In this document: positions 5,869 through 12,730 of the stretch, in pieces
Position numbering within the stretch: position 1 is the stretch's first letter
How the letters are laid out: each line of letters opens with the position of its first letter
Made by a program: the position numbers and the translations under genes
The notes under the pieces: model-generated
Told to the model about the DNA's origin: nothing
The model's database searches: none
Seen by the model: only the letters and a program-made list of their open reading frames with translations
NCBI GenBank assembly: GCA_937958145.1
Contig: CALGOE010000038.1
Coordinates: 1-21,871 of the forward strand
DNA length: 21,871 bases
Reading direction: 5' to 3'
From: an uncultured Desulfobacca sp.
Lineage (GTDB): Bacteria > Desulfobacterota > Desulfobaccia > Desulfobaccales > Desulfobaccaceae

Positions 5869-6826
5869 GCGCAGGCACCGCCGGGGACATCGGCGACCCC
5901 GGCAGCCAGCCGTAAATCTCCAGACGCACTGCCGACGCCTGGCGCGGGATTGACGCCGGCCACAGGCGCTCTTCCACCAGGCGTTGCAGGGTTTCCCGCC
6001 ATTGGGCCGCTTCCCCCGCCGAGGCCACCAGGGCCTGCAGCAGGCCAGCCAGGGTCTTTCTGAAGAGAACCCCAAGTTCCAGCAGCTCTACATTCTGCTC
6101 CACACTGCCGGGCTGGGGCTGCCAGGCCGGCAAGCGCCACCGGGCCTGCCAGAACTCCTGCCCGTCATCCTGGGCGGCCTGCCAGAGGAAGCGGGGAGAG
6201 CTCTCCCCGGCCTCCGGTTCCAATACCACCATGGTCCAGGGTTCGGCCAGGTGGGGACTCAGGACCTCCTGCCAGAACTGCAGACGCAGCCGGGCCAGGG
6301 GAATATCTGGTGGTCCCAGGCTGAGGGGTGGACTCCACGCTGCGTCCACGGGCAGGATCTCCAGGTCTTCGGGCTCCGCCTCACCCAAGAGTTGCCCCAG
6401 GACCTTTTCCTGCGCGGCCAGCCTTTGCAAACCCGCGGCTTTTTCGGCCAACGTCTCTTCCAATTGATGGGCCAGACTCCACAGAGCCTCCCGATCCAAT
6501 TGAGGGGGCAGGACCGGGGCCACAGTCCCCCGAATAGCCGCCTGCAAGTCCTGCTCATCCTGGTCAGTCTCGGCCGCCAGATAGTGTAAATACGCCTGCC
6601 ACTGGCTCAATTCACCCGGCTGGAAATGCTTGGCAAAGGCCTGCCAGACCTGTTGCCGTGGTGGCCGCAGGAGGGAAACCCAGCCGGCCTTTGGCGCGCC
6701 GGTGGCCAGACCACAGCGCAGCTCCGGCCAATAGCAAGAAAGATGGTCGAACCACGGCTGCCAATGGACAACCAGAGGAAAGACAACATATTGCCGCGGG
6801 AGCGGCTCCATCACCAGGGCCGACAT
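5840..6826 (-). CDS. hypothetical protein, 328 aa
   Basis: Unrecognised soluble protein rich in Leu, Gln, Trp and Pro. It begins MSALVMEPLPRQYVVFPLVVHWQPW, with repeated Trp-containing stretches (FDHLSCYWPELRCGL, WQAFAKHFQPGELSQWQAYLHYL). A Glu/Ala/Leu-rich segment (about 112-150) is likely to form a coiled coil, and a second helical block lies near 240-285. The C-terminus (LEIYGWLPGSPMSPAVPAPMLFLSPAD) is proline-rich. No signal peptide or transmembrane helix. The ATG at 6826 has AAAGGAT 7 bases upstream. It is the last gene of the long minus-strand run, 107 bases after comM, and its end overlaps rpoZ tail-to-tail. No function can be assigned. Confidence 0.75.
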   Translation of the reverse strand: MSALVMEPLPRQYVVFPLVVHWQPWFDHLSCYWPELRCGLATGAPKAGWVSLLRPPRQQVWQAFAKHFQPGELSQWQAYLHYLAAETDQDEQDLQAAIRGTVAPVLPPQLDREALWSLAHQLEETLAEKAAGLQRLAAQEKVLGQLLGEAEPEDLEILPVDAAWSPPLSLGPPDIPLARLRLQFWQEVLSPHLAEPWTMVVLEPEAGESSPRFLWQAAQDDGQEFWQARWRLPAWQPQPGSVEQNVELLELGVLFRKTLAGLLQALVASAGEAAQWRETLQRLVEERLWPASIPRQASAVRLEIYGWLPGSPMSPAVPAPMLFLSPAD

Positions 6827-6933
6827 TGTGTATCCTTTTCAGTTGGCAATTTTAGCTTGCTCGTAGCGTTTTCAGCCTGCCTTTCTGATCTGGCGAGGAC
6901 CGGTCTCTGCCCACACCACCCGTATCCCCTAAC

Positions 6934-8460
6934 CTAACCCAGTTTTCGGTCCAGACTGCGGTATTGAATGGCTTCGGCCAGATGGGGCGTTTGGATCTCC
7001 GGTGCAGCTTCCAGATCAGCAATGGTCCGGGCGATCTTCAGGATCCGGTTATAGGCCCGGGCCGAGAGGCCCAGGCGTTCCATGGCCCGTTCCAGCAACT
7101 GGCGCGGTTCCGATTGCAACTGGCAGTATTTTTTGACTAAACGGGGTGGCATCTGGGCATTGCAGTGAAACGGCGTGCCCGTCAAGCGCCGGGTCTGCAG
7201 GGCTCGGGCCGCAATCACCCGCTGCTGCAACTGCGTTGAGGTCTCGCCCTCGGGTTCGGCGGCCAAATCCCGAAACGGCACCGCCGGCACGGTTATGTGC
7301 AGATCAATGCGATCCAGGAGCGGCCCGGAAATGCGGTTTTGGTAGGTCCGGATCTGCGTTGGGGTACAACGGCAGGCATGTTTCGGATCACCCAGAAAAC
7401 CGCACGGGCAGGGGTTCATGGCGGCCACCAACATAAAACGGGCCGGATAGGTGAGGGAACTGCTGGCCCGGGAGATGGTAACGTAGCCCTCTTCCAACGG
7501 TTGGCGCAAGACCTCCAGGACCTGGCGTTTAAATTCCGGCAGTTCATCCAAAAAAAGGACGCCGTTGTGGGCCAGACTGACTTCTCCCGGCCGGGGGAGG
7601 CGACCGCCGCCGATGAGACCGGCATCGGAGACGGTATGGTGCGGCGGCCGGAAGGGTCGCTGGGTCAACAGCGCCTGTCCGGGCGGCAGCAGGCCCATGA
7701 TGCTGTAAATCTTGGAAGTCTCCAAGGCCTCGGCAAAGGTCAAGGGAGGCAGGATACTGGGCAGGCGGCGGGCCAACATGGTCTTGCCGGCCCCCGGCGG
7801 CCCCAGCATTAAAACATTATGCCCGCCGGCCGCCGCAATGACCAGCGCCCTCTTGACCTGTTCCTGGCCCCTGACTTCGGCAAAATCCACCTCCTCACCA
7901 GGCTGGCTCAGCAGATCCACCGCTGGCGGGGGTTCCGGGCTCAAGGCCAGGGACCCCCGCAGAAACTCCACGACTTCGGGCAGGCTGTGGACCGCATACA
8001 CCGGCAGGTCCTGGACGACCGCGGCCTCTCGGGCATTCTCCTTGGGAATAATCAGACCGGCCAAACCGGCCTGACGGCAGGCCAAAGCGATGGGCAACAC
8101 CCCGCGGCTGGCTTTCAGGCGGCCATCCAGGGAAAGTTCGCCATACACCAGAAACCGGTCCAGGCTTTCCTGGGGGGTCAGCCCTTGGGCGGCGAGCAAC
8201 CCCAAAGCAATGGGCAGATCAAAGCCCGTCCCTTCCTTGCGCACATCGGCCGGGGCCAGGTTAATGGTAATGCGGGTGTCGGGGAAGCGGTACCCGGAAT
8301 TTTTAATGGCAGCCTTGACCCGATCCTTGCTTTCTTTCACTGCCGTCTCAGGCAGTCCCACCGTGGTAAAGGCTGACATACCGGCGGCAATGTCGACCTC
8401 GACCTCAACCAGAAAACCCTCGACCCCCCGCAGGGAACCACTGGTAACCCGGGCTAACAT
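6934..8460 (-). CDS. comM: ComM/YifB-family Mg-chelatase-like AAA+ ATPase
   Basis: 508 residues, the normal family length. The N-terminal LonC/S5-like domain (about 1-170) starts MLARVTSGSLRGVEGFLVEVEVDI. The AAA+ core has Walker A GPPGAGKT at 220-227, Walker B VLFLDE at 301-306 and the arginine region SGPLLDRIDLHI near 378-389. A Cys cluster (CPCG...CRC, 351-365) sits between them, as usual for this family. The C-terminal Mg-chelatase domain ends IQYRSLDRKLG. ComM is a hexameric helicase that extends branch migration during natural transformation; many non-competent bacteria keep it with an unproven role in recombination. It follows the response regulator gene by 59 bases, probably in the same transcript. 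Start ATG at 8460, directly at the family N-terminus. Confidence 0.95.
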   Translation of the reverse strand: MLARVTSGSLRGVEGFLVEVEVDIAAGMSAFTTVGLPETAVKESKDRVKAAIKNSGYRFPDTRITINLAPADVRKEGTGFDLPIALGLLAAQGLTPQESLDRFLVYGELSLDGRLKASRGVLPIALACRQAGLAGLIIPKENAREAAVVQDLPVYAVHSLPEVVEFLRGSLALSPEPPPAVDLLSQPGEEVDFAEVRGQEQVKRALVIAAAGGHNVLMLGPPGAGKTMLARRLPSILPPLTFAEALETSKIYSIMGLLPPGQALLTQRPFRPPHHTVSDAGLIGGGRLPRPGEVSLAHNGVLFLDELPEFKRQVLEVLRQPLEEGYVTISRASSSLTYPARFMLVAAMNPCPCGFLGDPKHACRCTPTQIRTYQNRISGPLLDRIDLHITVPAVPFRDLAAEPEGETSTQLQQRVIAARALQTRRLTGTPFHCNAQMPPRLVKKYCQLQSEPRQLLERAMERLGLSARAYNRILKIARTIADLEAAPEIQTPHLAEAIQYRSLDRKLG

Positions 8461-8519
8461 GACCCAGACAGTCGGTTGTCAGTGTTCGGATGGGAGATCA
8501 TGGCCATGAGCGGGGGGAG

Positions 8520-8990
8520 TTAAAAGCGGAAGATTTCGTGCCGCAGACGCTGGATCTGGGTTTCCATCTGCTGCAGGTTGCGGAGGTGAAAGGCCTGCTG
8601 AATCTTTTGGACAATATCGTCAAAATTGAAGGGTTTCTGAATGACGGTGGCCCCCGGCAGGTGCATCGCCTCAAAAAACACCTGGCGACGATTCACCATC
8701 AGGATCGTCTGCAGGTTGGGGTGCTTCTCCAGACTGGTCTGCAGGAATTCCCGGGTCTTGGGAAGATGCCAATCGGTGATGAGGAGATCATAGACCGTTT
8801 TTTCCAAAAGTTCCACGGCCTGCTCCACGTCTTTGACCATTTCACATTCAAAACCGATGAGCTTGATGACCGAGGAGAGGAAATCGCAGGTGACATCATC
8901 TGGATCAATGATAAGGATGCGGCCTTTTTTCTTATCCAGGTTATTATTCTGGTGCTGGTTGACCGGTGCGGTGAAATTATGAAACAACAT
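8520..8990 (-). CDS. stand-alone response regulator receiver protein, degenerate switch residue
   Basis: 156 residues. A 20-residue polar N-terminal extension rich in Asn/Gln/His precedes one receiver (CheY-like) domain. Acidic pocket residues are in LIIDPDD (Asp29, 31, 32), the phospho-acceptor is Asp73 (DLLITDWHLP) and the conserved Lys is 119 (VIQKPF). The switch Thr/Ser after strand 4 is Asn100 (TILMVN), and the following loop is about 3 residues shorter than in CheY. Phosphorylation may be possible but normal signalling is doubtful. A short C-terminal helix (about 130-156, LRNLQQMETQIQRLRHEI) could be a coiled coil; there is no DNA-binding domain. ATG 8990 has GGGGGTGG upstream; an in-frame ATG at 9212 would overlap the methyltransferase gene. 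The partner kinase is not in the window. Confidence 0.85.
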   Translation of the reverse strand: MLFHNFTAPVNQHQNNNLDKKKGRILIIDPDDVTCDFLSSVIKLIGFECEMVKDVEQAVELLEKTVYDLLITDWHLPKTREFLQTSLEKHPNLQTILMVNRRQVFFEAMHLPGATVIQKPFNFDDIVQKIQQAFHLRNLQQMETQIQRLRHEIFRF

Positions 8991-9061
8991 GACCCACCCC
9001 CTGGCCTGGTTTGGTGCTCTGGCAATATTGTAGCAGAAAAGCCCCCTGGCTGGCAAGAGGT

Positions 9062-9850
9062 TCAGGGCCACGGGGGTTGGGCCGCCGGCGCCAACTCCAA
9101 GAGGGCCGCCATCTCGGCGCTGTACCGTTGCGGCGCTTCGTAGATGATAAGGGGCGGGAGGACCTGCACCTCCTCGCCGCCGCCGTGGCGGGCTTCCACC
9201 CAGACCAGGCACGCCGGCTCACCGGGCCGGGAATGGATAAAGCGCAGAAACTTCGGCTCCAGCCGCTGGGAACGGAGAAGACTGAGGAGATGGACGGTGC
9301 GCCAGGCCGGATAAATCAAGACCAGGCGCCCTTTCTCAGGCAGCAGATATCGGGCCGCCTGGGCCACCGCGGCCAGTGATCCCTGCAGCTCGTGGCGGGC
9401 AATGGCCTTCTCGGTCTGTGGATTGAGACGACCGGCCCCCAAGGGGCGGTACGGGGGGTTGCTCACCACCACATCAAATGATGCCGGGGGAACCTGACCG
9501 GGCAGGTCTTGCATCGCCGTGGCCAGGATGGCAATTTGCGCGGTCAGGCCGTTGAGACGGACATTGCGGGCGGCCAGATCCGCCAAAGAGGCCTGGCTCT
9601 CCACGCCGACCAGAGACAGGGACGGGAAGCGGCAGGCCAGGATGAGGGGGATGATGCCGCAGCCGGTACCCAGATCCATGACCCGCGCCGCCGACCGCAG
9701 TTCGGTCAGGCCGGCCAGGAGAACGGCATCCAACGAAAACCGATACCCGGTTTTTTTCTGCAACACCCAAAGCCGGCCCTGCCCGAACGGCTCCAGGGTC
9801 TCATCCGGATGAACCTGAACCCGGCACCGCAACTCTAAAGGATTGGCCAT
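9062..9850 (-). CDS. SAM-dependent methyltransferase, TrmN6 (tRNA1Val adenine-N6) type
   Basis: 262 residues, class I Rossmann methyltransferase. An N-terminal segment with GYRFSLDAVLLAG (35-47) matches the YfiC/TrmN6 pattern. The SAM motif is MDLGTGCGIIPL (58-69), the acidic residue of motif II lies in LVGVES, and NPPY (131-134) is the N6-adenine methyltransferase catalytic motif. LLPEKGRLVLIYPA (about 168-181) is the late strand. The likely reaction is N6-methylation of A37 in tRNA1(Val); the family also holds related RNA and small-molecule enzymes, so the target is inferred. The start at 9850 fits the family start, but its ribosome-binding site is weak (GGGCGGG 11 bases away). It lies between pgsA (154 bases) and the response regulator (71 bases). 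Confidence 0.88.
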   Translation of the reverse strand: MANPLELRCRVQVHPDETLEPFGQGRLWVLQKKTGYRFSLDAVLLAGLTELRSAARVMDLGTGCGIIPLILACRFPSLSLVGVESQASLADLAARNVRLNGLTAQIAILATAMQDLPGQVPPASFDVVVSNPPYRPLGAGRLNPQTEKAIARHELQGSLAAVAQAARYLLPEKGRLVLIYPAWRTVHLLSLLRSQRLEPKFLRFIHSRPGEPACLVWVEARHGGGEEVQVLPPLIIYEAPQRYSAEMAALLELAPAAQPPWP

Positions 9851-9925
9851 GGCATGAACATCCCGCCCTTTACCTTTTCACCGTATACCTATCAAAAAGT
9901 TTAAGGCGGCCTGAAAAATAATCCC

Positions 9926-10003
9926 GGCACAGACCTGGAGGTCTGTGCCTACCAACCTGGAGGTCTGCGCCTGCCGACCTGGGAGGTCAGCGCCGGCCGA
10001 CCC
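9926..10003. repeat. palindromic tandem repeat, three degenerate copies of about 22-23 bp
   Basis: Copies begin at about 9933, 9955 and 9977, each with the core ACCTGGAGGTC (ACCTGGGAGGTC in the last copy). The first forms a nearly complete palindrome with its flank: GGCACAGACCT at 9926-9936 and AGGTCTGTGCC at 9939-9949 around a central GG, an 11-bp stem. On the minus strand this hairpin is followed by GGGATTATTTTT and could also help end the pgsA transcript. The repeats fill the gap between pgsA and the methyltransferase gene. Confidence 0.75.
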
Positions 10004-10004
10004 A

Positions 10005-10574
10005 TCAGGCCGGCGTCGATGAGGTGGGGTGGAAGAAAGTGAAATAATAACTGCAGCCCGAGGCCACGGTGATGACCGCGGCCACATAGATGAGGACCGT
10101 GCCGATCTGCTGGAAATCAATGGCCGCATAGGGATAATGCAGAATCAGGGCAAAGAGGGCCGACATCTGCAGGATGGTCTTCAGTTTGCCCCAGCGGTCG
10201 GCGGCGATGACCAGGCCCTCGGCCGCAGCAATGGCCCGCAGACCGGTGACCGCCAATTCCCGGCCGATGATGACAAAAACCAGCCAGGCCTCGACGCGGC
10301 CCAGAGGGATGAGCATAATGAGGGCAGCGGAAACCAGCAATTTGTCGGCCAGAGGATCCATGAATTTCCCGGCCCGGGTCACCAGGTGTTGACGCCGGGC
10401 CAGAAAGCCGTCCAGGAGATCGGTCATACCGGCCGTCAGGAAGGTCAGCGCCGCCAGAAAACTGGGCAGCCGTCCCGGAAAACTCATCAGGACAATGATC
10501 ACCGGAATGGCCACGATACGTAGGACCGTCAAGACATTGGGCAGGTTCCAAAAAGGGGACTGTCGCGGGTCCAT
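10005..10574 (-). CDS. pgsA: CDP-diacylglycerol-glycerol-3-phosphate 3-phosphatidyltransferase
   Basis: 189 residues, typical for PgsA. This inner-membrane enzyme makes phosphatidylglycerol phosphate from CDP-diacylglycerol and glycerol 3-phosphate. The CDP-alcohol phosphotransferase signature DG-x2-AR-x8-G-x3-D-x3-D is intact: DGFLAR (55-60), Gly69, Asp73 and Asp77. The family N-terminus NLPNVLTVLRIVAIP is present and there are about four to five hydrophobic helices. The ATG at 10574 follows the upstream transaldolase stop by a single base, so translation is probably coupled; no strong ribosome-binding site is visible. Close relatives in the same fold (PgsA versus PssA) are separated here by size and N-terminal motif. 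Confidence 0.94.
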   Translation of the reverse strand: MDPRQSPFWNLPNVLTVLRIVAIPVIIVLMSFPGRLPSFLAALTFLTAGMTDLLDGFLARRQHLVTRAGKFMDPLADKLLVSAALIMLIPLGRVEAWLVFVIIGRELAVTGLRAIAAAEGLVIAADRWGKLKTILQMSALFALILHYPYAAIDFQQIGTVLIYVAAVITVASGCSYYFTFFHPTSSTPA

Positions 10575-10575
10575 A

Positions 10576-11235
10576 TCAGGATTTTTGGGCTTTTTTCCAA
10601 TCTTCCAGGAATTTGGCCAAACCGATATCCGTCAAGGGATGATTGATGAGCTGCAAGATGACCTTATAGGGGATGGTGGCGATATCGGCGCCGGCCAGGG
10701 CGGCCTGGAGCACGTGCAGCGGATGCCGGATGCTGGCCACAATCACTTCGGTCTCATAGCCATAGTTATTGAAGATGGCCATGATCTGCTCCACCAGCTC
10801 CATACCGGTCTGGGAAATATCATCCAAACGGCCGATGAAGGGGCTGACATAGGCGGCGCCGGCTTTGGCAGCCAACATGGCCTGGAGGGGCTGAAAAATC
10901 AGGGTGACGTTGACGCGGATGCCTTCCCGGGCCAGGGTATGGGTGGCCTTGAGACCGTCCGGCGTCATGGGGATCTTGACCACCACGTGTTCGTGGATTT
11001 TGGCCAAAGTCCTGGCTTCGGCGATCATGTCGGCGGCGGTCGTGGTCACCACCTCGGCACTCACCGGGGCTTGGACCAACTCGCAGATCCGGCGGATCTG
11101 TTCATGGAAAGCCGCCAGGTCCTTGAGCCCGGCTTGGGCGCTGAGGGACGGGTTGGTGGTGACGCCGTCCACCAGACCGAGATCATGGGCTTTTTGAATT
11201 TCGTCAAGATTGGCCGAATCGATAAAAAATTTCAT
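10576..11235 (-). CDS. tal: transaldolase / fructose-6-phosphate aldolase family
   Basis: 219 residues, the length of the short TalC/FSA-type transaldolases rather than the 310-aa TalB type. The N-terminus MKFFIDSANLDEIQKAHDLGL and the TTNPS motif (26-30) are diagnostic. The Schiff-base lysine is Lys87 in VVVKIPMTPDG. The late motif YVSPFIGRLDD is present. The cytoplasmic enzyme moves a dihydroxyacetone unit between sugar phosphates in the non-oxidative pentose phosphate pathway. True transaldolase versus fructose-6-phosphate aldolase activity depends on an active-site Tyr/Phe that I did not resolve; most members of this size outside enterics are transaldolases. AAGGAG lies before the ATG at 11235. 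It is immediately followed by pgsA. Confidence 0.93.
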   Translation of the reverse strand: MKFFIDSANLDEIQKAHDLGLVDGVTTNPSLSAQAGLKDLAAFHEQIRRICELVQAPVSAEVVTTTAADMIAEARTLAKIHEHVVVKIPMTPDGLKATHTLAREGIRVNVTLIFQPLQAMLAAKAGAAYVSPFIGRLDDISQTGMELVEQIMAIFNNYGYETEVIVASIRHPLHVLQAALAGADIATIPYKVILQLINHPLTDIGLAKFLEDWKKAQKS

Positions 11236-11271
11236 GAAGATCTCCTTGACTGGCGCAGATTAAGGTCATGG

Positions 11272-11526
11272 TCAAGATTTTTGCAGGAATTTCTTCCGGC
11301 AGCCTTCGGAGCAGAAAAAAAAATCCTGGCCCTCCCGGCGCGCCACAAGGGCATTGCGCCGCGGGATAAAGACCTTGCAGACCGGATCCTGTACTAATTC
11401 ATCGGCTTGCACCTCGGGCTGGGGACCCCGCGGTTGAATCTGGGGGCGCCAGAACCAGGGCAGCACTCTTTGCAGAACCTTATAACTCACGTAGCCGGTG
11501 AGGGCGAGGAGGAGCAAGCGGATCAC
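11272..11526 (-). CDS. YHS/PP0621-type membrane-anchored metal-binding protein, GTG start
   Basis: 84 residues. One N-terminal transmembrane helix (about 2-22, IRLLLLALTGYVSYKVLQRVL) is followed by a Pro/Gln linker and a YHS-like domain: DPVC (Cys50), then FFFCSEGCRKKF with Cys72 and Cys76. The layout matches the PP0621 family, small inner-membrane proteins with a cytoplasmic treble-clef-like metal site; their role is unknown. The start is GTG at 11526 with GAGG 6 bases upstream. It begins 7 bases after folK ends, so the two are one transcript, and is followed after 36 bases by the transaldolase gene. Confidence 0.82.
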   Translation of the reverse strand: MIRLLLLALTGYVSYKVLQRVLPWFWRPQIQPRGPQPEVQADELVQDPVCKVFIPRRNALVARREGQDFFFCSEGCRKKFLQKS

Positions 11527-11533
11527 GGCAGCC

Positions 11534-12073
11534 TCAAAGTTTTTGGGCCACTCTTGCCGCAGCGGGCAATCGGGCCAACAGTTGACTTACCGTCTGCTGC
11601 AGCACCGGGTGGTAAGCTTCGGGGGCAATCTCCGCCAGGGGCAGCAGGACAAAACCGCGCCAGGCCATTTCCGGATGCGGCACGGATAGCCTGTTGGTAT
11701 CAATAACAGCATTATCATACAACAAAATATCAAGATCCACAAGACGCGGCCCCCAACGCTGGGTGCGTACCCGCCCCATCTCGGCCTCAATCTGCAAAAG
11801 AGCCGTCAGTAAGTCCTCGGCGCTCAGGGTTGTCCGGATAGCCGCCGCGGCATTGACAAACCAGGGTTGGTCCACCACCCCCACCGGCGGCGTGGCATAA
11901 AAAGATGATACCTTGGTCACCACCACCCCGGGCAGCAGCGCCAGGCGACGCAAGGCCTCCCGCAATTGGGCCGCCGGATCGTCTAAGTTTGAGCCCAGGC
12001 CGATGTAGGCTTCATGCCAGGCCGGTTGGGCTGGCCGGTCCGTGTTTCCGGCTGCAGGAATTGCTTTTTTCAC
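11534..12073 (-). CDS. folK: 6-hydroxymethyl-7,8-dihydropterin pyrophosphokinase (HPPK)
   Basis: 179 residues. HPPK moves pyrophosphate from ATP to 6-hydroxymethyl-dihydropterin in folate synthesis. The family start YIGLGSNL is at 23-30, PPVG-x3-QPWFVNA at 62-75, and the signature WGPRLVDLDILLYD (107-120) supplies the two magnesium-binding aspartates, 113 and 115. VPHPEMAWRGFVLLPLAEIAP is the usual C-terminal part. The only in-frame start well placed is GTG at 12073, which adds about 21 unusual residues before the conserved core, so the start is uncertain. The upstream gene at 12181-12657 is separated by 107 bases that hold no gene. Confidence 0.93.
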   Translation of the reverse strand: MKKAIPAAGNTDRPAQPAWHEAYIGLGSNLDDPAAQLREALRRLALLPGVVVTKVSSFYATPPVGVVDQPWFVNAAAAIRTTLSAEDLLTALLQIEAEMGRVRTQRWGPRLVDLDILLYDNAVIDTNRLSVPHPEMAWRGFVLLPLAEIAPEAYHPVLQQTVSQLLARLPAAARVAQKL

Positions 12074-12180
12074 CAGAGAAGTTTATGCGTGGCGTCGGGT
12101 TTCTCGGGGAACTCTTGCCCGGCACCGCCGGTGGGCCAGGCCCCGGATTCCAGATGACAAATTTTGAACATGCACCAGTT

Positions 12181-12657
12181 TTAGGCCGGGGCGCCGTTGG
12201 CCTCGGTATCCCACCAATCCTTGAAACTGTGCAGGAAGAAGAGTCCCAGCGGCCAGGCCAAGGTGAGTTCTTCTTCGGACGGCTGCGCCTGTTTCAGGTT
12301 CCATACCAGCCAGGACCCGATGGCCGCCGGCAGCTCCACCTCCTGCTGCATCCGGTCCTGGATGAATTTTAAAAAATCCTCCAGGGCTGCGTGGGCCTGA
12401 GGGTGCCAGGCGGCCAAAGCTGCGTCCACGGTGTGGCAGACCTGATCCTGATCTTCGAGGGCCACGTGCACCGGGGCCAGCAACAGACTCACGCCAATGC
12501 CGGTGGTGATGAAGAAAAATTGCCAGCGTCCGGTGGGAACCTCGGCCATGAGGTCCGCCAGGGGAGGATATTGCTGCAGCAACGGCCCATAGGCCGCGTC
12601 CGCCAGTTTTTGGATGGCCGGCATCAGCAGATGGGCCTGTTCCAGAGATGTGGTCAT
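12181..12657 (-). CDS. hypothetical protein, 158 aa
   Basis: Unrecognised protein. It starts MTTSLEQAHLLMPAIQKLAD and is mostly helical, with a moderately hydrophobic segment WQFFFITTGIGVSLLLAPVHVAL (about 46-68), which may be one membrane-associated or buried helix. The C-terminal part has many Trp and Leu residues (SWLVWNLKQAQ, WPLGLFFLHSFKDWWDT). The ATG at 12657 has AAAGG 6 bases upstream. An overlapping open frame on the same strand (12083-12673) is rejected for its Arg/Gly/Pro-rich composition. It lies between dapL and folK in the same direction. Confidence 0.68.
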   Translation of the reverse strand: MTTSLEQAHLLMPAIQKLADAAYGPLLQQYPPLADLMAEVPTGRWQFFFITTGIGVSLLLAPVHVALEDQDQVCHTVDAALAAWHPQAHAALEDFLKFIQDRMQQEVELPAAIGSWLVWNLKQAQPSEEELTLAWPLGLFFLHSFKDWWDTEANGAPA

Positions 12658-12730
12658 AATAACCTTTCGCCAAGGCAACGGTCGGTCTGGCGTGGACGCA
12701 CCGTCGGTTGTCAGAATCAGGGCAAATGGC

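Noticed and set aside
9926..10003. CRISPR array
   Set aside because: Units are only 22-23 bp, directly adjacent without spacers, and decay quickly; no cas gene is nearby.
10495..11397. 300-codon plus-strand open frame opposite the transaldolase gene
   Set aside because: It is the antisense shadow of tal and a neighbour; Gly/His/Asp-rich composition is typical of the opposite strand of a GC-rich gene.
12083..12673. 196-codon open frame on the minus strand overlapping the 158-aa gene
   Set aside because: It is Arg/Gly/Pro-rich in the manner of a frame-shifted GC-rich gene, has no ribosome-binding site, and overlaps the better-supported gene at 12181-12657.
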